53,545 nt of DNA from Exiguobacterium aestuarii (GCF_020171655.1 NZ_JAIVAC010000006.1:1-53545), one strand, 5' to 3'; numbered from the stretch's first letter, positions 8,840 through 22,262 are shown. Numbers and translations: made by a program. Notes: a model not told the origin generated them from the letters alone.

Positions 8840-9058
8840 TTACTTATAACGGTACGTAATCCGCCCGCGAGTCAAGTCGTATGGAGACAACTCAACAGTT
8901 ACGCGGTCACCTGGAAGGATCCGAATGTAGTGCATCCGAATTTTCCCTGAGACGTGCGCGAGCACCGTGTGGCCGTTTTCTAACTCCACTTTAAACATTG
9001 CGTTCGGAAGTGGTTCGACAACAGTGCCTTCCACTTCAATGACATCTTGTTTCGCCAT
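8840..9058 (-). CDS. infA: translation initiation factor IF-1
   Basis: A 72-residue single OB-fold protein that binds the 30S A site during initiation. The sequence [20 protein letters not shown] and RGRITYRYK are typical. Two ATG codons stand in tandem (9061 and 9058); the second gives the usual IF-1 length and start. The 102-bp gap to map holds only a small GATCC/GGATC repeat; Bacillus has a KOW-type small gene at this point, which is absent here. Confidence 0.97.
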   Translation of the reverse strand: MAKQDVIEVEGTVVEPLPNAMFKVELENGHTVLAHVSGKIRMHYIRILPGDRVTVELSPYDLTRGRITYRYK

Positions 9059-9163
9059 CATTTATTCCCCTTTCTATATGAAGATCTTTAGGAGCACAGA
9101 CGATCTATTGCCATCTACTGTGAGAGAAGGATCCAGAATGGATCAGTATGAAACAATAGAGCC

Positions 9164-11937
<2,774 letters not shown>

Positions 11938-11938
<1 letters not shown>

Positions 11939-12378
11939 CAGATCACCTCAACTGTACCGCCAGCTGCTTCGATTGCTTCTTTCGCTGCACCCGAGAACTT
12001 GTTGGCTTTTACAGTCAATTTAGTTTCAAGCTTGCCGTTAGCAAGGACCTTGATTCCGTCTTTAGCAGAGCTGACTACACCAGTCTCGATTAAGAGTTCT
12101 GGAGTAACTTCAGTACCTGCTTCGAAACGGTTAAGCGTGTCTAGGGAAACAACCGCGTACTCTTTACGAGTTGGGTTGTTGAAACCGCGTTTTGGAAGAC
12201 GACGGTAAAGTGGGTTTTGTCCACCTTCGAATCCTGGACGAACGCCACCGCCCGAACGAGCTTTTTGACCTTTGTGTCCACGGCCAGAAGTTTTACCGTT
12301 ACCAGTCGCCATACCGCGACCGACACGGTTACGTTCGTGACGTGAACCTGGAGTTGGCTTCAATTCATGGAGTTTCAT
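11938..12378 (-). CDS. rplO: 50S ribosomal protein L15
   Basis: A 146-residue L15 with the glycine/arginine-rich N-terminal extension ([41 protein letters not shown]) that enters the 23S core. It overlaps secY by one base, the usual spc operon junction. Confidence 0.98.
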
Positions 12379-12409
12379 AGTGGCACCTCCTTATTTATTA
12401 AAATCTTTA

Positions 12410-12595
12410 TTATTCGTTGATTTCTTTTACAGTCACAAGGTGCGACACTTTATTGATCATACCGCGCATCGCGACGTTGTCTGGGACAACGACCGTTTGA
12501 TGCATTTTGCGAAGACCGAGTGTACGTACAGTAACACGCTGACCTTCCGGACGACCAATTGTGCTGCGTGTGAGGGTGATTGCGAGTTTCGCCAT
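12410..12595 (-). CDS. rpmD: 50S ribosomal protein L30
   Basis: A 61-residue L30 ([20 protein letters not shown] and so on), of normal length, between rpsE and rplO. Its function is structural in the 50S subunit. Confidence 0.97.
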   Translation of the reverse strand: MAKLAITLTRSTIGRPEGQRVTVRTLGLRKMHQTVVVPDNVAMRGMINKVSHLVTVKEINE

Positions 12596-12610
12596 GTCTA
12601 GTTCCCTCCC

Positions 12611-13111
12611 TTAGTTAAGAAGTTCTTCTACGCTTTTACCACGTAGTTTAGCAACTTCCTCTGCTTTTTTGAGCTCAGTCAAGCCCTGTACCGTCGCTCG
12701 GACGATGTTGATCGGTGTGTTTGAACCTAACGATTTCGAAAGGATGTCACCTACACCTGCAAGTTCGAGCACCGCACGAACTGGACCACCAGCGATAACC
12801 CCAGTACCTTCAGAAGCTGGTTTCATGAATACACGACCTGCTCCGAATACTCCTGTGATTTCGTGTGGAATTGTTGTACCAACCATAGGTACTTGTACCA
12901 TGTTTTTCTTAGCGGCTTCAATAGCCTTGCGAATCGCTTCTGGCACCTCTTGTGCCTTACCTGTACCGAAACCGACGTGACCATTTTTGTCACCTACGAC
13001 TACGAGAGCAGCAAAACGGAAGCGGCGGCCACCTTTTACGACTTTCGCGACGCGGTTTACGGTAACAACGCGTTCTTCAAGTTGTTCCATGTTAACGTCT
13101 AACTGGCGCAT
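12611..13111 (-). CDS. rpsE: 30S ribosomal protein S5
   Basis: A 166-residue S5 with the dsRBD-like N-terminal half ([20 protein letters not shown]) and C-terminal domain ([25 protein letters not shown], in part). The VVKGGRRF loop, where spectinomycin resistance changes occur, is unaltered. Gap of 15 nt to rpmD. Confidence 0.98.
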   Translation of the reverse strand: MRQLDVNMEQLEERVVTVNRVAKVVKGGRRFRFAALVVVGDKNGHVGFGTGKAQEVPEAIRKAIEAAKKNMVQVPMVGTTIPHEITGVFGAGRVFMKPASEGTGVIAGGPVRAVLELAGVGDILSKSLGSNTPINIVRATVQGLTELKKAEEVAKLRGKSVEELLN

Positions 13112-13131
13112 CGAGTGTCCCCTCCTTTTTA

Positions 13132-13494
13132 TTAGAATTTAAGACCTGCTTCACGAGCTGCTTCTGCAACAGCTTTGACGCGGCCATGATAGAGGTATCC
13201 ACCACGGTCGAACACAACTGTGTCGATACCTTTCTCGAGTGCACGTTCTGCAGCAAGTTTACCAACAGCTTTCGCTGCTTCAACGTTACCGCCATTTGTA
13301 AGATCGAGAGCTTTATCTTTCGAAGATGCAGACACAAGCGTTGTTTGTGCTGCGTCATCGATAAGTTGAACGTAAATGTGCTTGCTCGAACGGAATACGT
13401 TCAAACGTGGACGAGCTGCTGTCCCCGAGATCGTACGACGTACGCGAGCATGACGTTTTTTACGAACTGCATTTTTATCTGCCTTTGTGATCAT
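13132..13494 (-). CDS. rplR: 50S ribosomal protein L18
   Basis: A 120-residue L18, which binds 5S rRNA in the central protuberance. The basic N-terminus ([17 protein letters not shown]) and the C-terminal [20 protein letters not shown] are typical. Standard place between rplF and rpsE. Confidence 0.98.
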   Translation of the reverse strand: MITKADKNAVRKKRHARVRRTISGTAARPRLNVFRSSKHIYVQLIDDAAQTTLVSASSKDKALDLTNGGNVEAAKAVGKLAAERALEKGIDTVVFDRGGYLYHGRVKAVAEAAREAGLKF

Positions 13495-13528
13495 TTATGC
13501 CACTCCTTTCCGTTCATTTCGTGACGAA

Positions 13529-14068
13529 TTACTTACCAGTCTTACCTTCTTTACGGCGAATACGTTCATCAGAGTAACGAACACCTTTACCTTTGTAAGG
13601 TTCTGGAGCACGGTACGAGCGGATTTGAGCAGCAACGTGACCGACGCGCTCTTTGTTAATCCCTTTTACGATGATTTGCGTGTTTGAAGGAACTTCGATT
13701 TCGATACCTTCCTCAGCAACGTACTCGATTGGGTGCGAGTAGCCGAGGTTGAGGACGAGTTTGTTACCTTGCTTCGTAGCACGGTAACCAACCCCCGAGA
13801 TCTCAAGTGTTTTTTGGAATCCGTTCGACACACCTTGTACCATGTTGGCAATAAGGGCACGTGTCGTACCGTGAATTGTGCGGCTTTCTTTCGATTCGTC
13901 TGGACGAACAACCGTCAATTCGTTCTCTTCAACTTTGATTTCCAATGCCGGGTTAGCTGAAAGCGAAAGTTCACCTTTAGCACCTTTTACTGTGACCGTG
14001 TTGTCATTAGCAACTGTTACAGTAACGCCAGCAGGAATCGTAACTGGTTTTTTACCAATACGTGACAT
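13529..14068 (-). CDS. rplF: 50S ribosomal protein L6
   Basis: A 179-residue L6, two tandem alpha/beta domains near the sarcin-ricin loop. It carries the C-terminal motif [23 protein letters not shown]; in part, [10 protein letters not shown]. Normal length and place. Confidence 0.98.
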   Translation of the reverse strand: MSRIGKKPVTIPAGVTVTVANDNTVTVKGAKGELSLSANPALEIKVEENELTVVRPDESKESRTIHGTTRALIANMVQGVSNGFQKTLEISGVGYRATKQGNKLVLNLGYSHPIEYVAEEGIEIEVPSNTQIIVKGINKERVGHVAAQIRSYRAPEPYKGKGVRYSDERIRRKEGKTGK

Positions 14069-14101
14069 TGATTACACCTCCGTTCTTGTTAGAAAAGTGA
14101 C

Positions 14102-14500
14102 TTACCAGATGTAGGCGATCACTTCGCCGCCGACTTGTTGTTGGCGAGCTTCTTTATCAGTCATAAGACCTTTAGATGTCGAAAGAACTGCGATTCCGAG
14201 TCCTCCGAGTACTTTAGGCACTTCATCAGCTTTTGCGTATACGCGAAGACCTGGTTTCGAAATACGTTTGAGACCAGTGATTACACGTTCGTTGCTTGCT
14301 CCATATTTAAGGAAAAGACGAAGTGTACCTTGTTTAGCGTCCTCGATATATTCAACATCGCGAATGAAACCTTCACGCTTAAGGATTTCAGCGATCTCAC
14401 GTTTAATGTTCGAAGCTGGAAGCTCCATTTTTTCATGGCGAACCATGTTAGCGTTACGGATACGTGTAAGCATATCTGCAATAGGGTCTGTCATTACCAT
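14102..14500 (-). CDS. rpsH: 30S ribosomal protein S8
   Basis: A 132-residue S8, identical in length to B. subtilis S8, with [19 protein letters not shown] at the start and the 16S-binding [13 protein letters not shown] motif near the end. In enterics S8 represses the spc operon; whether it does so here cannot be read from this sequence. Confidence 0.98.
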   Translation of the reverse strand: MVMTDPIADMLTRIRNANMVRHEKMELPASNIKREIAEILKREGFIRDVEYIEDAKQGTLRLFLKYGASNERVITGLKRISKPGLRVYAKADEVPKVLGGLGIAVLSTSKGLMTDKEARQQQVGGEVIAYIW

Positions 14501-14531
14501 GCGATGTACCTCCTTTCACACTGTTAGTGGA

Positions 14532-14801
14532 TTACCAGCTTGCTTTTTTAACACCAGGGATTTGACCTTTGTATGCAAGATCACGGAACTTGATACGGCT
14601 GATCCCGAATTTACCCATGTAACCATGCGGACGACCTGTGATGCTGCAACGGTTGTGCAAGCGTACAGGTGACGAGTTACGTGGCAATTTGCTGAGTCCG
14701 ATATAATCGCCTTCAGCTTTCAACTTCGCACGCTTTTCAGCGTACTGGGCAACGAGTTTCTCGCGTTTAAGTTCGCGATTCACCATTGACTTTTTAGCCA
14801 T
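14532..14801 (-). CDS. rpsN: 30S ribosomal protein S14, zinc-independent long form
   Basis: An 89-residue S14. The C-terminal part ([20 protein letters not shown] then [14 protein letters not shown]) is typical, but of the four zinc cysteines of the short S14 only C52 remains; the others are T55, S68 and K71, and there is an N-terminal extension of about 28 residues. This is the C- form. In B. subtilis the gene at this spc position encodes the 61-residue zinc form and a C- paralogue lies elsewhere under Zur control. Confidence 0.95.
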   Translation of the reverse strand: MAKKSMVNRELKREKLVAQYAEKRAKLKAEGDYIGLSKLPRNSSPVRLHNRCSITGRPHGYMGKFGISRIKFRDLAYKGQIPGVKKASW

Positions 14802-14821
14802 GTTGTCGACCTCCCTCTAGA

Positions 14822-15361
14822 TTATTTTTGGAATGGCATACCGAGAAGTGTGAGCAATTCACGTGCTTCTTCGTCTGTGTTTGCTGTTGTAACAACAACG
14901 ATGTCCATACCGCGTACTTTAGATACTTTATCGTAATCGATCTCAGGGAAAATAAGTTGCTCTTTCACGCCAAGCGTGTAGTTACCGCGTCCGTCGAATG
15001 CTTTCTTCGATACACCGCGGAAGTCACGTACACGTGGAAGTGAAACAGTTACCAATTTGTCGAGGAAATCGTACATACGCTCGCCACGAAGTGTAACCTT
15101 CGCACCGATTGGCATACCTTCACGAAGCTTGAAACCAGCGATTGATTTCTTCGCTTTCGTTACGAGTGGTTTTTGACCTGAAAGAATTGTTAATTCTTCA
15201 ACTGCCATGTCAAGTGCTTTCGAGTTCGAAACAGCATCACCTACACCCATGTTGATGACGATCTTTTCGATTTTCGGTACTTGCATGACCGAGTCATAGT
15301 TGAATTTATCCATCATCGCTTTCACGATGTCGCTTTTATACTTCTCTTGCAAACGGTTCAT
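14822..15361 (-). CDS. rplE: 50S ribosomal protein L5
   Basis: A 179-residue L5, which binds 5S rRNA and the P-site tRNA. Typical segments are [19 protein letters not shown] and [17 protein letters not shown]. Normal length and position between rplX and rpsN. Confidence 0.98.
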   Translation of the reverse strand: MNRLQEKYKSDIVKAMMDKFNYDSVMQVPKIEKIVINMGVGDAVSNSKALDMAVEELTILSGQKPLVTKAKKSIAGFKLREGMPIGAKVTLRGERMYDFLDKLVTVSLPRVRDFRGVSKKAFDGRGNYTLGVKEQLIFPEIDYDKVSKVRGMDIVVVTTANTDEEARELLTLLGMPFQK

Positions 15362-15393
15362 AGTCGAATGGACCTCCTTTCGTCACGTTCTTC

Positions 15394-15702
15394 TTATTTA
15401 TCGAGTGATTCGCCCGATTTCGCGACACGAACTTTTTTACCATCGACTACTTTGAAACCAACACGAGTTGGTTTGCCAGTTTTAGGGTCGAGTGGCATTA
15501 CGTTCGAGACGTGAATTGGTGCTTCGATCTCAAGGATCCCGCCTTGTGGATTCGCTTGTGAAGGTTTTGAGTGTTTTTTCATCACGTTTACGCCTTCAAC
15601 CACTACGCGGTTTTTGCTTGGCATAGCTTTGAGGATAACCCCTTGCTTGCCTTTATCTTTACCAGACATTACCTGGACTGTATCGCCTTTTTTAACATGC
15701 AT
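15394..15702 (-). CDS. rplX: 50S ribosomal protein L24
   Basis: A 102-residue L24 with an N-terminal KOW motif ([20 protein letters not shown]). It is an early 50S assembly protein near the tunnel exit. Standard order rplN-rplX-rplE. Confidence 0.98.
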   Translation of the reverse strand: MHVKKGDTVQVMSGKDKGKQGVILKAMPSKNRVVVEGVNVMKKHSKPSQANPQGGILEIEAPIHVSNVMPLDPKTGKPTRVGFKVVDGKKVRVAKSGESLDK

Positions 15703-15738
15703 CGTTTGCGCACCTCCTTATAGGATTGAAATTGGAAA

Positions 15739-16107
15739 TTAAAGTACTTCCGGTGCCAACGAAACGATCTTCATGAATTCTTTTTCACGAAGTTCACGTG
15801 CAACTGGCCCGAAGATCCGTGTGCCGCGTGGGCTCTTGTCATCTTTGATAATGACTGCTGCGTTCTCATCGAAACGGATGTACGAACCATCTTTACGACG
15901 AGCGCCGCGTTTTGTACGAACGACAACTGCTCTGACAACGTCACCTTTTTTAACAACGCCACCTGGTGTTGCTTGTTTTACCGTAGCGACGATAACGTCA
16001 CCGATGTTTGCAGTCTTACGACCAGAACCACCGAGAACCTTAATTGTCAACAGTTCACGCGCGCCAGAGTTGTCTGCTACTTTCAAGCGAGATTCTTGTT
16101 GAATCAT
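15739..16107 (-). CDS. rplN: 50S ribosomal protein L14
   Basis: A 122-residue L14 ([20 protein letters not shown] start; [20 protein letters not shown] end), of exactly the usual bacterial length. It lies at the 30S-50S interface and is the docking site of the silencing factor RsfS. Confidence 0.98.
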   Translation of the reverse strand: MIQQESRLKVADNSGARELLTIKVLGGSGRKTANIGDVIVATVKQATPGGVVKKGDVVRAVVVRTKRGARRKDGSYIRFDENAAVIIKDDKSPRGTRIFGPVARELREKEFMKIVSLAPEVL

Positions 16108-16151
16108 GCGAGTGTACCTCCCTCCGGATGTTTAATAAATCCGAACTGTTA

Positions 16152-16412
16152 TTAGATGATTACTGATTCTTCTACTACTGTTACAAGACGGAAACGTTTG
16201 TCTTTAGAAAGAGGACGTGTTTCCGCGATGCGAACGATATCGCCCACTTTAGCGACGTTGTTCTCATCGTGTGCTTTATATTTCTTCGTGTAGTTTACAC
16301 GTTTGCCATAAAGTTTATGACGAACCTTTGTTTCTACTGCGACGACGATCGTTTTGTCCATTTTGTCAGACACGACGCGACCAGTGAACACTTTACGGTT
16401 GTTGCGTTCCAT
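16152..16412 (-). CDS. rpsQ: 30S ribosomal protein S17
   Basis: An 86-residue S17, an OB-fold primary 16S-binding protein. The motif [20 protein letters not shown] and the [16 protein letters not shown] segment identify it. It follows rpmC by 32 nt. Confidence 0.98.
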   Translation of the reverse strand: MERNNRKVFTGRVVSDKMDKTIVVAVETKVRHKLYGKRVNYTKKYKAHDENNVAKVGDIVRIAETRPLSKDKRFRLVTVVEESVII

Positions 16413-16444
16413 GAGTGTTACCTCCTCTCAAGAATCCGATGTAA

Positions 16445-16648
16445 TTAGCCGTTGTTGATGCCGAGTTCGCGTTCACGAAGAATCGTTTTAGCACGCGCAA
16501 TCGACTTGCGTACTTCACGGATACGAGCAGGATTCTCAAGCTGACCTGTAGCAAGTTGGAAGCGAAGGTTAAAGAGTTCTTCTTTCCACTCGCCCACTTT
16601 ACCGTTGAGCTCTTCAGTTGTTGATTGACGGAGATCAGTTGCTTTCAT
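16445..16648 (-). CDS. rpmC: 50S ribosomal protein L29
   Basis: A 67-residue L29, two helices near the tunnel exit. The start at 16648 ([14 protein letters not shown]) is chosen because GGTGGTGAT precedes it and it gives the family length. It overlaps the rplP 3' end by 14 nt; an upstream in-frame start would only add eight residues inside rplP. Confidence 0.97.
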   Translation of the reverse strand: MKATDLRQSTTEELNGKVGEWKEELFNLRFQLATGQLENPARIREVRKSIARAKTILRERELGINNG

Positions 16649-17072
16649 TCGTATCACCACCATTTTCTTCACGTTTCACGAACTTACATTTTACTGGAAG
16701 TTTGTGCGATGCAAGACGAAGTGCCTCACGTGCCACTTCCTCAGATACACCTGCGATTTCGAACATTACTTTGCCAGGCTTAACTACAGCTACCCAGCCT
16801 TCTGGAGCACCTTTACCCGAACCCATTCGGACTTCGAGAGGCTTTTTAGTGTACGGCTTGTGTGGGAAGATCTTGATCCACACTTTACCACCACGTTTCA
16901 TATAACGTGTCATTGCAATACGTGCTGATTCGATTTGACGGTTTGTAATCCAGCTCGCTTCGAGAGCTTGGAGACCGAACTCACCGAAGTGTACAGTTGT
17001 GCCGCGTTTAGCATTCCCGCGCATTTTACCACGGTGTACACGACGATATTTCACGCGTTTAGGTAACAACAT
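16635..17072 (-). CDS. rplP: 50S ribosomal protein L16
   Basis: A 145-residue L16, which stabilises A-site and P-site tRNA contacts in the 50S subunit. It starts [19 protein letters not shown] and contains [19 protein letters not shown]. The C-terminal tail (NGGDTNESN) is coded within the overlap with rpmC. Confidence 0.98.
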   Translation of the reverse strand: MLLPKRVKYRRVHRGKMRGNAKRGTTVHFGEFGLQALEASWITNRQIESARIAMTRYMKRGGKVWIKIFPHKPYTKKPLEVRMGSGKGAPEGWVAVVKPGKVMFEIAGVSEEVAREALRLASHKLPVKCKFVKREENGGDTNESN

Positions 17073-17104
17073 AGTGTGTTGCCTCCTTCCTGAAAGAGTG
17101 TTTA

Positions 17105-17764
17105 TTATTCAGCGTTTTTCGCTGTGTTGTTTTTTGTTGGAAGAACTTCACCGTGGTATAACCAAACTTTTACGCCGATTTTACCGTAAGTTGTGTCAGC
17201 TTCAGCTGTTCCGTAGTCGATGTCGGCACGGAGTGTGTGAAGTGGAACTGTTCCTTCCGAGTATTTCTCTGAACGAGCGATATCAGCGCCACCAAGACGA
17301 CCAGAAACTTCTGTTTTGATCCCTTTGATGCCAGTACGCATCGAACGTTGAATTGATTGTTTCATTGCACGACGGAATGATACGCGACCTTCCAATTGAC
17401 GAGCAATGTTTTCTGCTACAAGCTTCGCAACAGCGTCAGCATTTTTCACTTCAACAACGTTGATGTGAACGCGTTTTCCGTCAGCGATTTTTGTAATGTG
17501 TTTACGGAGTGATTCGATTTCAGAACCACCTTTACCGATTACCATACCTGGCTTCGCAGTGTGAAGCGAAATGTTCACGCGGTTTGCAGCGCGTTCGATT
17601 TCAACTTTAGAAACACTAGCATCCTTCATTTTGTTTTCGATGTATTCACGAATAACGAAGTCTTCATGAAGGAGATCAGCGTAGTCTTTCTCAGCGTACC
17701 AACGCGAATCCCAGTCTTTGATAACACCAACGCGAAGACCGTGCGGATTTACCTTTTGACCCAC
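17105..17764 (-). CDS. rpsC: 30S ribosomal protein S3
   Basis: A 219-residue S3 with N-terminal KH domain ([19 protein letters not shown]) and C-terminal S3 domain ([20 protein letters not shown]). It lines the mRNA entry channel. The start is a GTG codon: AGGAGGG lies 7 nt upstream, and an ATG five codons-lengths nearby is followed at once by a stop. Confidence 0.98.
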   Translation of the reverse strand: MGQKVNPHGLRVGVIKDWDSRWYAEKDYADLLHEDFVIREYIENKMKDASVSKVEIERAANRVNISLHTAKPGMVIGKGGSEIESLRKHITKIADGKRVHINVVEVKNADAVAKLVAENIARQLEGRVSFRRAMKQSIQRSMRTGIKGIKTEVSGRLGGADIARSEKYSEGTVPLHTLRADIDYGTAEADTTYGKIGVKVWLYHGEVLPTKNNTAKNAE

Positions 17765-17777
17765 TACATATCCCTCC

Positions 17778-18110
17778 TTATTTCTCAGTTACCACGATGT
17801 GGATGTGGCTTGTGCGTTTGTTAATACGGCTTGCGCGACCCATCGCACGTGGGCGGAAGCGTTTGAGTGTTGGACCTTCGTTTACGTAAGCTTCTGTTAC
17901 AACGAGGTTCTCAATGTTCATATCGTAGTTGTGCTCTGCGTTAGCAATCGCTGATTTTAATACTTTTTCAACGACTGGCGATGCTGCCTTGTTCGTGTGA
18001 GCAAGGACAGAGAGCGCTTCGCCGACTTGTTTCCCGCGAATTAAGTCTACAACGAGACGTGCTTTGCGAGGAGCAAGACGGACCATATTAGCTGATGCTT
18101 TAGCTTGCAT
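17778..18110 (-). CDS. rplV: 50S ribosomal protein L22
   Basis: A 110-residue L22. The long beta-hairpin ([20 protein letters not shown]) that lines the peptide tunnel near the macrolide site is present without visible insertion or deletion. Gap of 13 nt to rpsC. Confidence 0.98.
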   Translation of the reverse strand: MQAKASANMVRLAPRKARLVVDLIRGKQVGEALSVLAHTNKAASPVVEKVLKSAIANAEHNYDMNIENLVVTEAYVNEGPTLKRFRPRAMGRASRINKRTSHIHIVVTEK

Positions 18111-18130
18111 GGATTTGACCTCCCCTCAAA

Positions 18131-18406
18131 TTACCGTTTCGTTTTCTTGTCTGATCCGTGACCTTTGTACGTGCGTGTTGGAGCGAATTCACCAAGTTTG
18201 TGACCAACCATGTCTTCTGTCACGAATACTGGTACGTGTTTACGACCATCGTGCACACCGAACGTGTGACCCATGAATTCTGGGAAGATCGTCGAGCGAC
18301 GTGACCAAGTTTTGATGACTTGCTTCTCACCAGATTCGTTGAGTTTGTCAACTTTAGCGAGCAAGTGGTGATCTGCGAATGGACCTTTTTTCAAGCTGCG
18401 ACCCAT
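18131..18406 (-). CDS. rpsS: 30S ribosomal protein S19
   Basis: A 91-residue S19 ([39 protein letters not shown]), in the 30S head next to S13. Preceded by a folded gap after rplB. Confidence 0.98.
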   Translation of the reverse strand: MGRSLKKGPFADHHLLAKVDKLNESGEKQVIKTWSRRSTIFPEFMGHTFGVHDGRKHVPVFVTEDMVGHKLGEFAPTRTYKGHGSDKKTKR

Positions 18407-18425
18407 GTTAGAACCTCCCTTTGGA

Positions 18426-18465
18426 ATGATTCGGGAACGGCCCTTTCGAACCGCCCGAGAATCAT
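18426..18465 (-). other. intercistronic hairpin between rplB and rpsS
   Basis: On the minus strand the segments ATGATT, CGGG and CGG pair in order with CCG, CCCG and AATCAT, giving a long interrupted stem around TTCGAAAGGG. No U-tract follows, and it ends just before the rpsS ribosome site, so it is probably an mRNA structure that affects processing or rpsS translation. Confidence 0.6.
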
Positions 18466-18472
18466 GTAGTAA

Positions 18473-19303
18473 TTATTTCTTACGGCGACGAAGGATGTAC
18501 ATGTCGCTCGATTTGTTTTTCTTACGAGTCTTAAGACCAAGAGCTGGTTTACCCCAAGGAGTAAGTGGGCCCGAACGACCGATTGGCGCACGACCTTCAC
18601 CACCACCGTGTGGGTGATCAACCGGGTTCATGACAGAACCACGTACTGTTGGGCGTTTGCCTAACCAACGTGAACGTCCTGCTTTACCGATGTTTACGAG
18701 TTCGTGTTCTTCGTTACCAACTGAACCGATTGTCGCGCGGCAAGTGCCGAGGAACAAGCGTGATTCACCTGATTGAAGACGAACGATGACGTACTTGCCG
18801 TCACGTCCTTGGATTTGTGCCGATGCACCAGCCGCACGAACAAGCTGACCGCCTTTACCAGGCTTAAGCTCGATGTTGTGGATTGTTGTACCGACAGGGA
18901 TGTTTACGAGTGGAAGAGCGTTCCCCACTTTGATATCCGCTTCAGGACCAGACATGATTTCCATGCCTACTTTGATGCCCTTAGGAGCGAGGATGTAACG
19001 TTTCTCACCATCTACATAGTTGATGAGTGCGATGTTTGCTGAACGGTTTGGATCGTATTCGATCGTTGCTACGCGTCCTGCAACGCCATCTTTGTTACGT
19101 TTGAAATCGATGATACGGTATTTACGCTTGTGACCGCCACCTTGGTGACGAACAGTCAAGCGACCTTGGTTGTTACGTCCGCCTTTTTTCGAAAGCTTTT
19201 CAGTTAACGATTTTTCAGGGCGATTCGTTGTGATCTCTGCAAAGTCGAGAGATGTCATGTTACGACGACCGTTAGTGGTCGGCTTAAACTTTTTGATTGC
19301 CAT
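18473..19303 (-). CDS. rplB: 50S ribosomal protein L2
   Basis: A 276-residue L2, a 23S-binding protein close to the peptidyl transferase centre. The conserved [19 protein letters not shown], with the invariant histidine of the PHGGGEG loop, is intact. Standard position rplW-rplB-rpsS. Confidence 0.99.
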   Translation of the reverse strand: MAIKKFKPTTNGRRNMTSLDFAEITTNRPEKSLTEKLSKKGGRNNQGRLTVRHQGGGHKRKYRIIDFKRNKDGVAGRVATIEYDPNRSANIALINYVDGEKRYILAPKGIKVGMEIMSGPEADIKVGNALPLVNIPVGTTIHNIELKPGKGGQLVRAAGASAQIQGRDGKYVIVRLQSGESRLFLGTCRATIGSVGNEEHELVNIGKAGRSRWLGKRPTVRGSVMNPVDHPHGGGEGRAPIGRSGPLTPWGKPALGLKTRKKNKSSDMYILRRRKK

Positions 19304-19337
19304 CGAGGATTCCCTCCTTTTCTTCTAAGGTAGTTAA

Positions 19338-19619
19338 TTAACCGAGGAAGTCGATTGTGTTGCCTTCTGCAAGAGTTACGATCGCTTTTTTACGGCGAGC
19401 TGTGTAACCAGCGTGACGACCGACACGTTTCGCTTTCGGTTTGTAGTTCATTGTGTTTACCGAAGCAACTTTCACATTGAAGATTGTTTCGATAGCGTGT
19501 TTCACTTGCGATTTAGTCGCTTTTACGTCGATTTCGAAAACGTATTTGTTAGCTTCCATGAGGCTAACTGAACGCTCAGTGATGATCGGACGTTTGATGA
19601 TATCGTATGCTTGAGCCAT
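19338..19619 (-). CDS. rplW: 50S ribosomal protein L23
   Basis: A 93-residue L23, docking site for trigger factor and SRP at the tunnel exit (the surface loop containing [11 protein letters not shown] is present). Its ATG shares one base with the rplD stop (TAATG). Confidence 0.98.
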   Translation of the reverse strand: MAQAYDIIKRPIITERSVSLMEANKYVFEIDVKATKSQVKHAIETIFNVKVASVNTMNYKPKAKRVGRHAGYTARRKKAIVTLAEGNTIDFLG

Positions 19620-20242
19620 TATGCAAGCACCTCCTCTACCTTCGCAACCGCATCTTTAGTGAAGATGACTTTGTCGTTAGCAACGAGGTCAAGAACGTTT
19701 ACGCCTGCTGCGTCGATCACAGTCACTCCTGGGATGTTACGAGCTGCGAGAGCGATAGTCTCATTGTAGTCCGCTGTGACTACAAGAGCCTTACGTTCTA
19801 CTGATAAGCTGTTGAGTACAGCAGCCATATCTTTTGTTTTTGGTGCATCGAAAGCAAGGCCTTCGAGGACGATGATTTCGTTGTTTTGTACTTTCGACGA
19901 AAGAGCCGAGAGAAGTGCTAAACGACGAACCTTCTTAGGAAGTTTGTAAGAGTATGAACGTGGTGTTGGACCGAAGACTGTACCACCACCAACCCATTGT
20001 GGTGAGCGGATAGAACCTTGGCGCGCACGACCAGTTCCCTTTTGTTTCCATGGTTTACGGCCGCCACCGCGTACTTCCGAGCGACCTTTCGTATCGTGAG
20101 TACCTTGACGGCGTGATGCTTGTTGCATGACGATTGCGTCGTAAAGTACTGATTCGTTTGGCTCGATTCCGAAGATGGCTTCTGCCAATTCGATTTCGCC
20201 AACTTGTGAACCTGTTTGGTTAAGCAAAGCTACTTTAGGCAT
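19619..20242 (-). CDS. rplD: 50S ribosomal protein L4
   Basis: A 207-residue L4 with the tunnel loop ([39 protein letters not shown]) intact. In gamma-proteobacteria L4 represses the S10 operon through its leader; a comparable target here has not been shown. Confidence 0.98.
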
Positions 20243-20270
20243 TCGTAATTCCTCCTTTCCGTGCAGTTAA

Positions 20271-20897
20271 TTAGTTACCTTTGACCGCTGATTTGATGAT
20301 GACGTTCGATTTACGAGCGCCTGGGATAGCACCTTTCACGAGGAGAAGGCCGCGTTCCACGTCAACTTTAACGACTTCAAGGTTTTGAATTGTTTTACGC
20401 TCTCCACCCATTTGACCAGGAAGAAGTTTCCCTTTGAATACGCGGTTAGGAGCGACAGGACCCATCGAACCAGGACGACGGTGGTAGCGCGAACCGTGGG
20501 CCATTGGTCCACGTGATTGTCCGTGACGCTTGATCGCACCTTGGAATCCTTTACCTTTCGATGTACCTGTAACGTCTACTAATTCACCTGCAGCGAAAAT
20601 GTCTGCCTTAATCTCTTGACCGATTTCGTATCCTTCTACTGAAGTACGAACTTCTTTGATGAAGCGCTTAGGTGTCGCGTTTGCTTTCGCAGCGTGACCT
20701 TTTGATGGTTTGTTTTGACGTGATTCTTTGATGTCTCCGAAACCAAGTTGAACTGCTTCGTAACCGTCTGTATCAACTGTTTTAAGTTGAAGAACGACGT
20801 TACCTTCTACAGCAACTACTGTTACCGGTACAACTTCGCCTGCTTCGTTGAAGATTTGAGTCATACCAAGTTTTGTTCCTAAGATTCCTTTAGCCAT
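20271..20897 (-). CDS. rplC: 50S ribosomal protein L3
   Basis: A 208-residue L3 ([20 protein letters not shown] start). The ATG at 20897 is preferred over an in-frame GTG three codons upstream because AGGAGG is centred 6-9 nt before it. The W-finger region ([20 protein letters not shown]) is intact. Confidence 0.98.
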   Translation of the reverse strand: MAKGILGTKLGMTQIFNEAGEVVPVTVVAVEGNVVLQLKTVDTDGYEAVQLGFGDIKESRQNKPSKGHAAKANATPKRFIKEVRTSVEGYEIGQEIKADIFAAGELVDVTGTSKGKGFQGAIKRHGQSRGPMAHGSRYHRRPGSMGPVAPNRVFKGKLLPGQMGGERKTIQNLEVVKVDVERGLLLVKGAIPGARKSNVIIKSAVKGN

Positions 20898-20958
20898 GAG
20901 ATACACCTCCTGTTAATAATTAATTGTCTCTTCTGGCTAGTATCTACTATATGAAGAA

Positions 20959-21471
<513 letters not shown>

Positions 21472-21477
21472 TTAATC

Positions 21478-21506
21478 ATTATATCTAATCTGGTCATGGA
21501 ATGCAA
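21478..21506 (-). promoter_or_regulatory. S10 cluster promoter, proximal
   Basis: Minus-strand -35 TTGCAT (21501-21506) and -10 TATAAT (21478-21483), 17-bp spacer: a near-consensus sigma-A promoter about 210 bp upstream of rpsJ. It is the best candidate driver of the 17-kb S10-spc-alpha cluster. Confidence 0.85.
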
Positions 21507-21557
21507 GATTAGATTTTTGAAGTTGCTGGTTGTCTGATGAGTTGCTCAACGTTCCCT

Positions 21558-21586
21558 AATGTAACAAGATTCGCGAGCTTTTGCAA
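21558..21586 (-). promoter_or_regulatory. S10 cluster promoter, distal
   Basis: Minus-strand -35 TTGCAA (21581-21586) and -10 TACATT (21558-21563), 17-bp spacer, 80 bp upstream of the proximal promoter. The two form a tandem pair within the gene-free stretch 21268-21644; 21587-21644 shows nothing more. Confidence 0.65.
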
Positions 21587-21644
21587 GAGAAAATTCATTC
21601 TTTTATTGAACTATTTTTCAAACGAAGTCCCATGTCAACTCGAC

Positions 21645-22154
21645 CTAGCGTTTCATCATCTCTCCAAATCGCTCCGTTACCCCTTCTACGACCGATTGTG
21701 GGGCTCTTCTTAAACATGCATGAACAATTCCTTCATTTATATCGTGTGTCTCAAAATAGCGAGCCAGACGCGTCAATTTATCCTTTCTACCGATGACTGT
21801 ATAAAGGACAATCCATTCTTCGAGGTGCATCCAGTTCCCTTCTGCTTCTATATAAGGATGTGTATAGATGCCGTCGGTGCACTTCATGCGAAAACTGGAC
21901 ATGACATCCACGTCGGTTCCCTCGAAAACATACTCCCCAAAGTACGTCGTCAAGTATGCCTCATGTGGTTCAGTCGATTGTTTCTCTCCGGCACGACTCA
22001 AGATCTGGTCTAACCGTTCAAACTGATCGGGCTCTACGAAAACATCAATGTCATTCGTTTCGTCGACAATGCCATGATGCTTTAACAGTTGCGAACCACC
22101 GATACGATATGCGATTCCATTCAAGCGACAAATCGTCTCTAATTGTTTCAACAT
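21645..22154 (-). CDS. orphan nucleotidyltransferase-fold protein
   Basis: A 169-residue protein with the signature of the DNA polymerase beta-like nucleotidyltransferase superfamily: YRIGGSQLLKHHG (GGS at 19-21), then NDIDVFV (D35 and D37), then a strand GTDVDVMSSF (D81/D83) that can supply the third metal ligand. The catalytic triad is therefore complete, but the substrate is unknown. Candidates are tRNA or protein nucleotidylation, an antitoxin- or AbiEii-like activity, or small-molecule modification; no partner gene is adjacent. It lies between the tuf terminator and the S10 promoters, with AGAAAGGAG upstream and only a weak promoter (TTGTGT-16-TAAGAT, 22181-22208). B. subtilis has an unrelated gene, ybaC, in this slot. 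Base composition looks like its neighbours. Confidence 0.7.
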   Translation of the reverse strand: MLKQLETICRLNGIAYRIGGSQLLKHHGIVDETNDIDVFVEPDQFERLDQILSRAGEKQSTEPHEAYLTTYFGEYVFEGTDVDVMSSFRMKCTDGIYTHPYIEAEGNWMHLEEWIVLYTVIGRKDKLTRLARYFETHDINEGIVHACLRRAPQSVVEGVTERFGEMMKR

Positions 22155-22206
22155 GACGTCACTCCTTTCTCGTATGCTTCATCTTACCACGCTCATCCAG
22201 AAACAC

Positions 22207-22237
22207 AAAAAAGCAGCCCGCATATTGCGGACTGCTT
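22207..22237 (-). terminator. intrinsic terminator after tuf
   Basis: On the minus strand AAGCAGTCCGCA pairs with TGCGGGCTGCTT (one G-U) around a 3-nt loop, followed by TTTT. It closes the str transcript 26 bp after the tuf stop and isolates the downstream nucleotidyltransferase gene. Confidence 0.92.
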
Positions 22238-22262
22238 AAAGTTGTTCAGTTGAATCAATCGA

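Noticed and set aside
21645-22154. Nucleotidyltransferase gene as part of a mobile element or toxin-antitoxin pair
   Set aside because: No inverted terminal repeats, target-site duplication, integrase or adjacent small partner gene is visible, and composition is like the neighbours.
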